The notes under the pieces were generated by a model. That model searched no databases. It was not told the origin of the DNA and was given only the letters and a program-made list of their open reading frames with translations. Shown piece by piece: positions 11,801-24,211 of a DNA stretch of 64,000 bases; within the stretch, counting starts at the first letter, position 1, and every line of letters starts with the position of its first letter. The DNA comes from Heloderma charlesbogerti (Eukaryota; Chordata; Lepidosauria; Squamata; Helodermatidae): the NCBI GenBank assembly GCA_026122225.1, contig JANEZZ010000983.1, forward strand, positions 682,001 through 746,000. Direction: 5' to 3'. The position numbers were made by a program, and so were the translations under genes.

Positions 11801-11880
11801 CAGTGGACCACATTTTGTCAGAACTCTCTGCCATGACCTGTCCGTCTTGGGTGGCCCTGCAGTATTCCACAGCAATCCCA
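8862..11880 (-). mobile_element. RTE-BovB LINE, nearly full length, inactive
   Basis: A non-LTR retrotransposon of the RTE clade. In minus-strand sense it carries an apurinic-type endonuclease followed by reverse transcriptase and ends in the BovB 3' end, with a short (CAA)n-type tail at 8862-8876. The length of about 3.0 kb is close to the usual 3.2 kb of BovB. The family is known for spread between squamates and ruminants. The left flank is a hAT-like MITE. The 5' boundary near 11880 is approximate, and no target-site duplication was clear. Confidence 0.9.
8876..11870 (-). pseudogene. BovB endonuclease/reverse transcriptase open frame, broken
   Basis: Read leftward from 11870, the first frame runs to a TAA at 9966-9968 and encodes the endonuclease (GDWNAKVG, YTWTSPDGQYRNQIDYVL) and the first part of the reverse transcriptase (IPIPKKCNAKECSNYR, QAGFQRGRGTRDQ). 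Past the stop the same frame continues with the FIDYATAFDCVDHNKLW block. A frame change near 9786 then leads into the frame ending at 8876, which carries IGKGVRQGCILSPCLFNLY, the YTDD catalytic box and the C-terminal CWKRLLRVPWTARR region. So there are two disabling lesions: one in-frame stop, and one small deletion that shifts the frame. The endonuclease motif normally read as SDH appears as SDDELLIAKF, so its catalytic histidine is replaced. The copy cannot move on its own. Confidence 0.9.
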
Positions 11881-12519
11881 GCTGCCAGTAAGAAAAGGTA
11901 TTAAGTTTATTTTAGAGTGGGAGGGTTAGGGCACCTTGGTGGATGCCAAGAAAGTTGTCCAGGGAGAACATTGAAGCTCGCAGTCACCATGTTGCCTACC
12001 CCTGCCCTATCCTTTATTGCAAATGTGTTTCAATGTTTCTTGAAGAGATGCAAATGCAAACTGAAGTGGTTGGTTGGCTGTGCTGATCATGAATAGTCAC
12101 TCAGTGATGATGACCAAAATGGTCTAAAGCTTCAGTCTATGCCCATTTCCATGAGAATAAATCTGACTGAATTCAGTGGGATTCTTCTGACTAAGCTTTC
12201 ATGGCACTGGGCTGCACAACTGAAACAGTCAGAGCACTTTCTTTTTCAGTGTTTGAATCAAGGGTCACATTATTATTCATTGGCTTTGTTTGGATGTAAC
12301 ACTAAACTGTATTTAGTGAATGAGCCATGAGCTCATCAGCTACCCCCTCACCGCTTGTACTCTGGGGTGGCCATGAGGAGATCAGAAATGTTCTCTTCTC
12401 TTTTTAATTAACCACAGTCTATTATTATTTCCAAACCTAGACAAATGGTGGTTAGTCTTAACTATGATTTAGTGAAATAAACTAACTTCAAATCATGATC
12501 TTGGCTTATTTGCCAAAAC

Positions 12520-12786
12520 CAGGGGTGTTGATCCTCAGGCCTGTGGGCCAAACCTAGCCTGCCTGGGGACCAAATCTGGCCCCATTCCCCACTCCCTAAC
12601 CATCAGTTGTTTCATAGTTTCCCAGCTTTTGTGCAGGGTTTGTTTTTTGCATTCTAAAAGACTGGCAGCAAGAGCTTTAAACTAAAATAGTTTAGTATTT
12701 TTGTCCCTGCCCATTTTGCCTTTGGCCCCACCCATCACTGGAATGCAGCCTCAAAGACATCTTCCGAAATGGATTTCACACCCCTG
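12520..12786. mobile_element. hAT-like MITE, type E
   Basis: Begins CAGGGGTGTTGATCCTCAGG and ends with CACACCCCTG, so the outermost ten or so bases are inverted repeats with the CAGGGGTG signature of hAT elements. The flanking octamers GCCAAAAC and CCCTAAAC match at six of eight positions. Inner sequence (TTTCCCAGCTTTTGTGCAG, AAGAGCTTTAAACTAAAAT, GGCCCCACCCATCACTGG) is shared with copies at 25274-25621 and, inverted, at 36815-37187. Confidence 0.65.
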
Positions 12787-14528
12787 CCCTAAACCATAGT
12801 TAATTGGGTTCAAACAATAAACTGTGGTTAGTTGGGAATAAGAGTGAGAGCTTCCAATCCCTACCTCGCAACCCCAGCAGAGGACGAGAGGGGAGGAGGG
12901 AACACACAAGCCTGAGGCTTGTGTTCATAACACTGCGCCATGGTTTAGCATTACATTCCAGCCAGGTAATTGACCTGAAGTGGTTTAAGTCAGTCTTTTA
13001 CCATTCCATTCATCATCACGGAATGGGAATTTCTGATCGGGTTGTTGTCCTTGCTTCTGTGCATTTAATAACAGCTTGATCTGCAGAATTAGCTGCAGAA
13101 TTTGCTTATGTTCATGCAGTGAAAAACATGCTGAATTCTTCAATCAAACTGTTAAATGCACAGGAGCAGAACAGGCTGTTTTTAATGGTCAGTTAGCAAT
13201 GCTGATTACCAGTAAGCAGACCCAGATAGCTTGGTTTCACTTTAAAAAATTCTATCTCTTGCAAAAAGAGCAAATCTTAAAATGCAACATATGTAGTCTC
13301 TTTCTTCACAACTGTTTTTTTTGTTTTTCTTGAGCATCATAGTGGAGCGTGGTGAACACAGTGGTTTTTTCCCCTGCTAAAGAAAGGCAAATAGCACTGT
13401 GCAAAGGATCCTGGATTCCTTAGGCTCCAATTCGAAAAATGCTTGTGTCACTGACTGCACAAATATTATACATGTTTACTCAAACGTAAGCCTTAGTGGG
13501 GCTTATTCCCAGGTAACTGTGCATACAATTTCAGTCCGAGTCAAATACAGTACGTGTCATTACATCAACCCTAGTGCTGGTAAAATAACTCTAATAAGAT
13601 ATTGGTTATCAGTGTTTTATGATTTGGTGATTTACAGGATACATAATTATCTTTGTTGAGCATTCTGCAGCAGATCCAGTCAACGTAGATGATGTCTCTT
13701 CAGGGTAATGTACATTAAGCTTCAGGACTGAAGTCCCAGTGACATGTGTTGGTACAAATAAACCACTTTTCTTTGTGTGCTAGAGTGTATCTGTTCCCTA
13801 CTGTCACTTCAGGTTTCTCTTTATGCCAGCTTTGTTCTGATGGGGCACTTGTGTAACAGCCAGTTGTGTAACAAGCTGGTTTGGAGGCTTGGAAAAGCTT
13901 CCTCTGCTGAATTGCCCTCTGTTGCCAGGTGTTGTAACAGAGATTCAGAAATGTTCTCTGGCTTCCACAGAGAACAGATCCAGCTTCCTATTGATGAAGC
14001 TTCCTGCCTATTCTAGGATAGAAACACAACTGAGGCCTAGAGCCTCTAACTGCAGTCAGCCAACTTAACAACAACCTCAGGGCTTCTTCTTCCCATAGTG
14101 CCCCTTGCCTCTAGTCCAGATATTAACTCTTCACTCACCACAGTACTTTTTCTATGCACTTTACTACATCATGCAGCTGTTAAAGATACAGGAGCCCTGC
14201 CACCCCCCAAAAGGTAGACATTTTTGCCCAGAACAGTCTCTTCTTTCAAACCCTTCCTCGAAATGAACTGCTTCTGCAAAGGTTTCCCTGGACCATCAGG
14301 GCATCACTGTCTCATTACTGTCTTTTCTGCACTCATACTAGTTCATCTTCCTATATTGAATCTTCCCTACTCCTTTATCAAGATGGATATTATTTCCTCC
14401 ACCTTTTTCCGATTCCTATTATCAGGGATCACAGCACTCTGGTATTCTGTGCAAGAGCTTGCACACTCTCTGCACTCTACAAATATTTGTTAGATACCAC
14501 CACCACCAGCAATAGTCCGTCCGTCCGT

Positions 14529-14533
14529 CTTTC

Positions 14534-14584
<51 letters not shown>
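14529..14584 (+). repeat. (TTTC)n microsatellite
   Basis: About 14 uninterrupted TTTC/CTTT units following a short (CCGT)n run. Confidence 0.95.
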
Positions 14585-17500
14585 AAAAGGCATATACCCT
14601 TGCTTTTTGATCTAAAAATGATCCCCAGGTCGGGTTATACCAGATTACACAATTCAGTACAGAACTGTACTCATCTTTAGTGGCAATGGAGCTAAGAGAA
14701 TCACTAGGGGAAAATGATGTTAAACACTCTCTCCAGTATGCCTGCCAGTATGGCTGCCATCCTTACAGAGCCTGCGATAGACCTAAGGGAAATGGCCTCC
14801 TCCAGGACGTGTGGATGTAACTCATATTTTATTTCAAAAATATGAGATGATACTTGGAGGGTAATGATTGTATCAAGAAATACGAAAACACTCATGTATC
14901 TGTACTTGATATGAAATTTAGTATTATCATTGCATTATTACATACAGTGGCCCAGTTTGGATGTGATGCTAAGCTATGGCCTTGGACTCTTGTGCTTTTT
15001 TCTCCTCCATTGTGGGCATCAGGAGAAAATCAAGCTTTCACTTCCATTTTCAATTGACCAGGTCTTCTTATGTCTGCAAACTTGGTAGCCTTCTTAAGTA
15101 TGTTTTCAAGCTAGGAACAGAAACCACAATTTGAAGTTGGCTTGTTTTCCTAAACAATTGTTATATCTGAACCCTGACAAACTGTGATTAATCTTAACAA
15201 CAAACCACAATTAGTTGAAAACAGAAGGAAATGCTTCCTGTTTCCACCTCATAATTTCACTGGAGCAGACAAGGCCAAAGTTTGTTCATGCAATGAACAA
15301 TGGGCTACATAATCCTTAAGAGCTTGTCTTCTGTACTCTAAATGGACCCTTAAAACATTGCTGCTTTGCTATGGAGACTGATGAATCTGTTGCTAGAAGA
15401 CTGAAGTTTAAATCTAGCGTTTGACTTTCCTTTCTCCATCCAACCCTCAACAAAATGCTTTTAAACACGGTATCTGTATGTAGATATTTTCCCATAGTCT
15501 TTTCCATTAGTGTAGCTAGGCAGAGCTTTATATAAAAAACCCTCACATGGATTAATGCTTTGTTTGTTGAATCATTCTGCATATTATGATGATACACCTT
15601 GGGCACTAAAATGATGACTAACATAAATTGAGGAAATACTTAATGTTAAGATTGCTTTTATATCCAAAAGTGGTGTCCTTAAAATAAATTGGGTTTAATA
15701 TCCTAGCTAGAATCTCCATCTTTGAAAGGATGCTCTAATAACCAAGAAGTCAGAGCCTGACTTGGTAATCAAAATGAGTTCTGTAACTGCCTTTTATGAA
15801 CTGAACGACCTTAGACTTTTGTGTAACAATGGGCACATGCTAGATGAGGGGAAAGAACATTTTCTCTGGCAATAAAATACTGCAGCCTGATTCATTATAA
15901 GACAGTATAAGATAATATTCTATTAATATTACATGTGCTGAAAGAGCACAGCTAGGCATACTGTGACAAAGATCTAGGATATCCAGCTAAACGGTGCTAT
16001 CCTTCAAGACAGCATAGTCAGCCATAAAATATTCTCGCTTTCTTTTCTTTTAAAAACAAGAGTGCTTCCCTAGGGATTTTTGCCCATGAGTGAACTTGCA
16101 TTTTAAGAGAAGTAACAAAAAGTGATTGTGTCTCTGCTTTTTGCATTTCTGGATAATCTGCAAAGAGGAACTTATATCTATCTTTGCAAGGAAGAAAGTT
16201 GTACAGCTGTCTTGTGCCTTGCCATAGAGGTATGTAATTAATCTCTTTGGACACTATTCTGAAACTCAAAAAGGAGTAGGGCAAATCACATCTTTCATAG
16301 CTGTGAGTTGGGACTTGCCTCTTAATTCTTGTCACTGGATCAGAAGTAAATGCCCTCCTTGCCTGCATGGCAACAAGGCAGCCTAGCAAACCATCCCCAG
16401 CAAACCACTGGTTATTCTCAATTAACTGCTTTAATTTTTTGTTTTTGACAAAGACCACCGTATTTCAAGGGCATTAGGTGGGTAACAGCATACTAATTAT
16501 TCTATACTTTCCTGGCCACTAAGAGCCTGTATGAAAAATTTACATGTAACTATTTCCAGAAGGTGTGCAGATTCAGGGTTTGGTGGGTCTCTAGAAGAAA
16601 ATTTCAAGGGGCATGTGCCAGAATTCCTCTCTCCATGCCGTTGTAGACCTCAGAACAAAACTATTTGTTTTGGCATATAGAGTATTTAAGAGAGAATTCC
16701 TGGTCAATTTAAAAAAGTCATAGTGGGACATGGGTGTGGAGGTGGTGTTTTAAGTACACTGGATCCTGAGTTTTTAGGCTTTGCAAGTTCTCATCAGCCT
16801 CTTGAGTTGAGCTCAGAAGGTGATGTTAACCAAAGCCATCTTCCCAACCATGGCCTGTCTTGATCGATCCCAAGCTGCTGATGTTTCTGCACTTTAAGGT
16901 GCCACTTGCAATAAAAGCATCATTGGTTAGAGTAGAGCAATTTTTGAGTTTTAGAATTGTGGATGTCCCGTCTTTCTCAAATGATGTTATTTTTTATGGA
17001 ACTATAGCTGTAAATATTTCTATTATATGGGGGTAATATAATTGGTTTTCTGCAACATGCAATTAAAAGGGTTTCCTCTGAGCTGAAGAGGGTGATGATC
17101 TTGAAAGCACAAATGGGCTGTCAAAGCTGCAACGGTTCTTTGTGCTCTGTGTTGACATTCGTTATTTATCATGTGACTGTTTTGCAGATCATTTGACTGT
17201 GAGATGTAGGCTATGCTAATTAAAAAATGGACTTGGTTTTATTTAAAAGGTATGGTTCTACACCTGCAACTGTGTTTGCACTCCTGAAACCATATTAGCA
17301 TGAAACCCAGTAGACATTAGGCCATACTCTGCACAGTTCTAGGATGCTGCAGCCTGCAATGCATTTATGGGAGCTAGGGGCTCATTCTTGTTAACTTGTA
17401 GTGTAGCGCAAGCGTGAACTTCCACTCAAAACATAAAACATTACAGATAAATGTCAGTTCATTACTTGTTATCCTGTGCCGTGTATTTGGTTTGGCATCT

Positions 17501-18034
17501 ACTCAGTGCTGTACTTTCCAAGTTTTTATCAAACAGTATTCTGTAACAGTCCAGACAGACATTAGAAACACCATTCAACTTTAAATGTTCAGGATTTCAA
17601 CAATTCTATGGTAGATTAATAAAGATTATGTATGGAAACGCCTGTGTCTGGGGAACTTCTCCTTTTATTGTCTGCTCAGAGGAGTTGATGTATTCAGTTA
17701 TCATTAAAAGCTTCAGTTTCTCAATCAGCATTTGTTTCTAAGCTTCAAAACAGCAGTGAAAACCTTCACAACTCTAGGCTCAAAAACAAGCATATTAGGG
17801 TGCATCTGGACCCCAGAGCTAAGATCTGACCCAGCAGTTGCTGTGTGCTTCCAGGAGAAAAGTTCTTAATGTTGAACAGCTGGCCTGGAATAGATCTTGC
17901 TGCTTGAGATCATTGTGGTGGGGGAGGAAGTTGGCAGGTCCAGCTCCCTGTGCATGTAGATCATTTCTTGGTGCTGTTGCTCCTGGGCAAACCAAGCTAC
18001 TGGCATGGATGGAACAGCAGATCTCTTAGTCCAG

Positions 18035-18560
18035 GGGAGGGCAACCACTTTTGGTCCGGGGGTTGGATTACTTCAGCAGACCCAAGCTGGCAGGATGATG
18101 TCAGGGGGTGGGGCCTCATCCTGAAGCCCTGCCCTTCTCATGACATCATCCGCCCCACTTTTATTTTTTAAAAAAATCCTCCATGCAGGGAGAGGCATGG
18201 AGCTCCATGCCTTTCTCTCCACAGAGAAAGGGACTCAGCAGGGGCAGCTTCTTCCTGTGCTGCTCACGCTCCAATCAGGATGCTGGCGGTGTAGGAAGGG
18301 ACTTAGCTGGGGCTTCCAAGGATGGCTCCTTCAAGCCCCAGCCATATCAGGCTGCTCCTTCCTGTGTTACTAATGCCCCAATCGAAGATAACAAAGGGAT
18401 TCCCCTTTGTGCTACTCGCCCTTAGGGGGTGGGGGTTAGAAAGCCGGCGGAGCCTGGGGAGGGCAGGGGGCGGGGACCACAGAAGGTGCTCAAACCTCTG
18501 CAAACCAGATTGGGCCCCAGTGTGGGCCAGATTAGGACTGCAGGCTAGAAATTCCCCTCC
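18035..18560. mobile_element. GC-rich hAT-like repeat
   Basis: It starts CCAGGGGAGGGCAACCACTT, a hAT-type end, and runs through GC-rich sequence (GGGGGTGGGGCCTCATCC, GGCAGGGGGCGGGG) to TGGGCCAGATTAGGACTGCA near 18542. The start looks transposon-like; the right end is not well defined. It is not a convincing CpG-island promoter, because the GC content follows the repeat. Confidence 0.45.
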
Positions 18561-18894
18561 TCGATGTTAGTTCCTATGCATGTAGCCATTCAAATGGAAG
18601 TGCAATGCAACTGCAGCCCCATCCTTCAGGATTTTGCCCCAAGCCATTTTTTCCCCTTGGTTCCAATGGTTATTTCTGATCTGGAAGATAACAGAGATCG
18701 TTTCGGAATTAATTTTCTCACAGCTGTATTCTAGGCACCCTTATTCACCAGCATGTTGCACCGAGTTCATCAAAACTTCCCAATATGTTTGCCGAGGACT
18801 GGAGCCTTAATGAAAATGCTGCCAATTCAGGATCGCCATAGAAATGACATGAGATTTCCAATACAGCAAAGCTGCTTTGTTATGCAAATACTGG

Positions 18895-19021
18895 GTTGGA
18901 TCCAGACTGGTCATACTTAGAGTAGACTCATTGAAATCAGTGGGACTTTGGGAGCATGACTAAATTAAACCCCGTTGATTTCAATGGGCCTACTCTAAGC
19001 ATGACTAAGTCGGGATCCAAC
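18895..19021. mobile_element. Foldback MITE, type F
   Basis: Starts GTTGGATCCAGAC and ends GTCGGGATCCAAC. Internally CATACTTAGAGTAGACTCAT faces ATGGGCCTACTCTAAGCATG, so nearly the whole 127 bp can fold into one hairpin. It shares its ends with the element at 44567-44694. Confidence 0.65.
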
Positions 19022-20415
19022 TCACATTAGAATAATAAAAATATTTGTTTTACTGTTAGGCTGCAATTTTGTTTGATTGTTAGTCCAGTGAATGTGAGCA
19101 AACTGTAGTAGGAGAATGCTGAGATGTATCATGTATGTAGACCTGTAAATGTTTTGAAATACTTAATGTTAGGTGGCCCTCTTCTGGAGTGAAAAGGTAA
19201 ATTTACTAATCAATCTATACAAATGGAATGGCTCAATATTTGTTGTTTGTATGCAGTCCTATTTGCTAAAAATGTAACCAAGAAAAAAGACAGGATGAGG
19301 CCTAAGCAACACAACACACACTTTCAACTGAGGGTTGATAATTGGAAGACTGTAGATGAGAGAGAGAAAGAGACAGAGAACTGTATGTATCCACATAGAT
19401 TAGTAGCTGCCTGACTCTATGGAATCAGTTTTTGCTGACATTTGGCAAAAGATAGCTTGTATCAGCATGTAAGGTAGAATCTGGTGCTACAAAAATGTGG
19501 AGGAATTAGTCCATTTGATACTTTCTTCAGTGCCATCTCTGCTATGGCTAGATTGCTAGGACTCCACATTACGGGGTGCTGTCAGGAGCATCATTTGGTA
19601 TGGTCGTATTTCCCTTCTCCCCCAGTGTTTTAAAATTATGCCTTGGAAGCACCTATATCCCTGGGCAACTCGCCAGCACAAATAACTGAGTACAAAATAC
19701 ATGTGCCTTGGATCAGTTGCGAATTGGGCACCCTTGTATCAATCATTGCTTATCTTGTAAAAATGCAGAGAGTTGCTAGCTGTCCTGACCTGAATGTTAC
19801 CTCTGACCTTGGTTGATTGCCAGAACTGGTGGATGCAAAGACCTACATGCATACATAAATCCAGGGCAGATCTTTGTGTGTGTAATGAACATGCATGAGC
19901 TGTTGGAACCGACTGCTCTGGTGTTTGTTTTTTAACTGTCTCCTGCTTTCATCTATATGGTTTTGGCTAATTTGTGTGGTAGGAAGACTGAAAGTATTTT
20001 TTCCAGATAAATATTAGACACCCACATGAACTTAAAACCCACATGGGGTGGGCTCATAAGTTTGGGGAGGATTGTGTTCCCATTTGTTTTTCCGCATCTG
20101 ATCTGAGGAAAGGGTAGCCTTGTTTGTATATAAGACTGCTGCCTGGCAAAACCTGAGACTATATTTGGGGAGTGTGGCCTTGTCATACTGTGCCATATAT
20201 GTCTACTGTATAATATAAACTGTGGAGATCAGCATTTGAATAAAGAAGAGGAAGGGGAATTGTTTCACTGTCCACACTGCTGTGTCCCATTCAACTGATG
20301 TGGATGGAACACAGCTGACTGAAAGGGTGAATGTGTGAAAGAAAGTGCACTGCAATTCCAATTGCAGCTTACACTGGATGAAAGAAATTATTTGGTAGCA
20401 TTAGGAGCCTTCTGT

Positions 20416-20750
20416 CTGTCCGAGAAGCCCCCCATTTATGGAATGGTTTTCCTGACCAGGCCTGCCTGGCGCCAACATTGCCATCTTTTCAGCGCCAGGT
20501 TAAAACTCCCTTCTTCTCTCAGGCATTTAGCAGCATATAAGGAGTCTTTTGATCAGGTCCTGGATAGTCTCTGGCTGGTTTCAGATATATGTTGTTGTTG
20601 TTGTGTGTGCTATATATTTTATGTCCTTACATGGATGATTTTATACTTTATCTAATGTATTTTAATAGTTTTTAACTTTTCTGAACTGCCCAGAGAGCTT
20701 TGGCTATGGGGCGGTATAGAAATATAATAAATGAAATGAAATGAAATGGA
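20416..20750 (+). mobile_element. L2-like LINE 3' end
   Basis: The run GGCGCCAACATTGCCATCTTTTCAGCGCCAGG is followed by a CTCAGGCATTTAGCAGC motif, a T-rich 3' UTR, ACTGCCCAGAGAGCTTTGGC, GGGGCGGTATAGAAATATAA and an (AATGA)n tail. This is the standard 3' end of L2/CR1-group LINEs in reptiles. The same end occurs in antisense at 48016-48109. Confidence 0.7.
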
Positions 20751-22195
20751 AGCACCCCTCATTTTGAAGAACCATGAGGCAGAGGTGACACAGTGCAGAG
20801 TACATTCAATGAAGTCTGCATGAATGCTGTGGGTGAAGCACAGAGGGTGAAGCACAGAATATGGCATGCATCAAAGAGTACTTTGCTTTCAGTTTAGTTT
20901 AGTTTAGTTTTACAACCCCCCCCAAAAAACCCCTCTACACATGCTCAAAGGCACTGAGACAGACATTCCAGTGTTCTTGCAAACACATTTTAGCAACATT
21001 AAAATACAAAGATGTGTGTTTTGCTAAGAAAATCGTTAGTAACTCTTCTCTGGTGTAGTCATTTCTACCCTTTGATCCAAACTTGCTCCCTGAAGTCATT
21101 AGTCCACTATAGTTTGTGCCACAATAAATTTGTTAGCCTTCAAAGTGCCACAAGTCCCTTTGTTTTTGCCGCAAAAGACCAACACAGCTATTCCTCTGGA
21201 AAGAAACTGGGACAACCCTGAATTTCCCGCCTAAAAAAGCAGTAGGTTTGCTGGAAATAAAAGTTCTCGTAGACGGAAATGCCGATTTTGTTTCCTCCTG
21301 GAATAACCTAGTGCTTAGCCACTGAACCACAACGTCACATGGTGGTGTAAAGCGAAAATAAACCATTCTCATCATGAAATGGGACTCGTTCACACCTACG
21401 TGTAAATAACTTGATTTCTCAGCACTCTGTTATTCAGCACCTGATGATTTGCAGCTGGATGTGTGAATGAACTCCTTTGAAAAGCGTTGTGTTTGGGAAC
21501 TGATCTGAAAAGAACTACCTGCAGTGGGTGTATGACCTCTGAAGGTTCATGTCTGAATGGAAATTACCAAGTGATGCGTAGAAGTGTGTTAGTTAACACT
21601 TTCCTTTGTACACTAATAAGGGCAACAGTTCGCAATTATGAAACACTTGCATTAGTTATGGGCAGGCTGCTCCTTTGAAATAACTGTAGGTGATATAGAC
21701 TCCATTGTCCACTGGAGGGCGCTCAGTCTATTTAGGACCGTGGTCTTCACTTTTTTTTCAGGAGGGAGCTACTCTGGCAAAAATATTTCAACATGAGAGC
21801 CATAAGAGGTATATTTCAATTGTATATGCATGGAAGGATTCTCAGCAACTTCCTTCACAAATATTTTGAAATGAACAAATCAGAGCAGCAAGTTCTGAGG
21901 ATTTTCTTTTTAGGAGCTGTGTTTCTGAGGTAGTGGAGTGTGGTTTTGCATTGGGGGTGGTGGTGGACTGAGCATGCTTAGACCCTGCCCAATTCTTTCA
22001 GGTATGAATTTCAACATAATTTAAATTAAGGGGAAGCGGTAAGGTTGGGGGTGAGGGGAAACAAGACTGCATAGCACTGGCAGAAATTAAGCCCCTGTCG
22101 CAACAGAATTCTAAGGGACTCAGAGAATCCTTTCAGTGAGTGGGGGAGAGAAGCAGAGGAAAACAAAGGATGGCTGTGAAGGCCTGTTCACATGA

Positions 22196-22450
22196 TCAAG
22201 CAGCCCAGAGGTGGCTACTTTGAATATTCAAGCCGTGACTGCAGCTTGTCGTGTCATCCAAACCCAGCAAGGGTGGGTTATTGACCTGGTGAATAAATCA
22301 CCCACACCCCTAAAACAGCCTATGGCTTCTGGGTGGTTTGTTATTCACACCAACAAACCCTCCCTCACTGGGTTCGAACATCATGACAAGCCATCGTTGT
22401 GCCTTGAATATTCAAAAGTCACTCAGCATGTGTCACAACCCACCATAGCT
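22196..22450. mobile_element. Foldback element, type C
   Basis: Left part CTTTGAATATTCAAGCCGTG with GTGTCATCCAAACCCAGC; right part GCCTTGAATATTCAAAAGTC, CATGTGTCACAACCCACCAT. The halves are inverted relatives, and motifs such as GTGTCATGCGAA, AACCCACCATGG and GAATATTCAA recur in the elements at 44250-44560 and 56600-56780. Probably a non-autonomous DNA transposon; the exact family is not identified. Confidence 0.5.
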
Positions 22451-22485
22451 TAGTTCATTAATTAATTGGGTCTTGGGCCCAAGAT

Positions 22486-22590
22486 CCTTAGAAACAGCCA
22501 TGACTCAATGACCTGGTTCACCTGGTTAATTAATTAAGCAACGGTGATTACGTGAACCAAGTCATTGAGTCATGGCTGCTTCTAAGGAAC
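22486..22590. repeat. Long near-perfect inverted repeat
   Basis: Two 36-base arms containing CAGCCATGACTCAATGAC and its complement GTCATTGAGTCATGGCTG face each other with only two mismatches, around a spacer rich in TTAATTAA. A third partial arm, GAGTCATTGAGTTATGGCT, stands at 22924-22942. Confidence 0.75.
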
Positions 22591-24211
22591 TTAACTTAGA
22601 CTCAAGACAACATCGCAGCTCCTTATCAGCTGCCAGTGTGGCTATGTTAATTAAAAGCTCAATAGGAGAGTTAGCAGGCTGCTAACATACTAATCTCCTT
22701 TCCGCAAAGAAGCTCAGAACAAAGCAAAAGCACAACTTTGTTACCTGTTGCAAGTCTGCTGTTTGCAGCAAAGTTAAAATATTCACCCCTCTTGCTGCTC
22801 CAACTCCCTCCTTTGCTGCCTATAAGCAGTGCCCTGCCCCCCCCCCCACCACACCAATTAGAAGGAGAGTGGGAGGATAGACTAGTGTGGCAGCGAGTAG
22901 GAGTTTGAGGCGAAGGAAAGCCCTGAGTCATTGAGTTATGGCTTTGACAGTTATGGCAAATGATAGGGGGAAGAGGATAGAGTTTTCTTGCAGTTGCAAC
23001 AAGCAGAAATGTGACAGCAGCTGCAGCTTTTCAGGGCAGGCAGACACCTGGCTTTTGGAGGGGGCAGAGGGTGGGCGGCAAGCAGCAGGCGGGTGGGCAG
23101 CCAGGGCAGTGGTGGTGGGGGGTGGGCTCCTGGAGTCCTCTCAAGCTGCTGCTTGAGGTGGGGAGAGGTAGGGAGTTGCAGTTCAGCCGATTGTGGCCCG
23201 CAGGCCTTGAAATGAAGAACAGCGATTTAGGTGGTTTTATTGTGCTCCTTCCTAAAAGACATTTGCAAGTACACATGAACTGAGAGAGCAAACTGTGATG
23301 GTTCTCTGTATTTCAATGAATTTCTTTCCCAAGGTATTAGCAGCCTGATATTAAGTAGGTAGCTTTAAAGGAGATGGCCAGATAGCAAGTGATTGTCCCA
23401 GTTAAAAGTTCAGCACAGGCAAATGTATTTTTCCGTCAATCTTCTGCAGAATGACAGTCTTAGAACTCATATTAACATAGATCATGGAAGAGAAATGTCA
23501 AACATTTGAACCAATGTGCAAAGCAAAACCCAGTTATCCTTCAGAATTCACATTTCTCCAAACTTTGCAACTGAGTTCTCCAGTTTTTTTTTAAAAAAGT
23601 GTTAAAAATGCATATATTAGGGGAAAATATATGCACTCAAATGCATATATTTGTGAAAATAATGCATTATATATTAGGAAAATTGCTTGCAAAAACTTCT
23701 ATATTAGGCAAAATTGTGTAAAACCCCCCACATGTATTAGAAATGTGCACCAGAATGCGTATGAATTTTCATATAAATAAAAAACAAATTTTCAAAGTTT
23801 AAGAGGAAACGAATTTAATATTGGCAAATTCCTCAAAGTTCAGGACAAACTGAACTTAACGTTAGGAAAATGAGAAACAGAGAGAAACTGAAATGGACAG
23901 ATTTGCCCTTCTCTAGCTATTCTCCTTTCTGGCTTTGGCTGATAGAGGGTTAAAAACTCTTCCAGGCAAAACTGAACAGCTGCTTGCCTGTGGCAGAAAC
24001 TGTCAAAACTCACACTTATTGGCACTTGGCAGGCTGGAGGTTGGGCTTTTAAGAGATGTAAAATTTCTGGAAATTTGGAAGCCATAGGGAACACACACCA
24101 CCCATGCGTTTTCTGGAAAAAACAACAGACATTTTGGGAAAAATACAAAAATAAGCAATATTTACTTTTTAGAGCTCCTTACAGATCTAAAGTCACTTTG
24201 TTGCTTTAAGA

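Larger units (their letters stand above)
8825..12004. mobile_element. hAT-like MITE split by the BovB insertion
   Basis: The left remnant begins CGGGAGTAGGTAAC at 8825. The right remnant ends GTTGCCTACCCCTG at 12004, whose complement is CAGGGGTAGGCAAC. These look like the two terminal inverted repeats of one non-autonomous hAT element, now about 3 kb apart because BovB lies between them. The flanking eight bases (CTCTATAA and CCCTATCC) match at five positions only, so a duplication is not proved. Confidence 0.5.
12005..20415. other. Intergenic DNA between TRMT9B and DLC1, left part
   Basis: No gene supported. It contains a hAT-like MITE at 12520-12786, related repeat stretches near 12230-12490 and 14940-15260 (TTTGGATGT-type start, many AACCACA and TTTAGTGAA motifs), a (TTTC)n microsatellite at 14529-14584, a GC-richer hAT-like repeat at about 18035-18560, and a foldback element at 18895-19021. 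The stretch 15.3-17.8 kb looks largely unique and AT-rich. An AATAAA near 17620 in plus sense could be a distal TRMT9B transcript end, but nothing confirms it. Confidence 0.6.

Noticed and set aside
16018..16458. Minus-strand open frame of 146 codons in intergenic DNA
   Set aside because: It has no recognisable domain, no splice or promoter context and ordinary AT-rich composition. One frame of this length can arise by chance in 64 kb.
18420..18490. GC-rich stretch as a CpG-island promoter
   Set aside because: It lies within a repeat with a hAT-like end, and no gene starts nearby.
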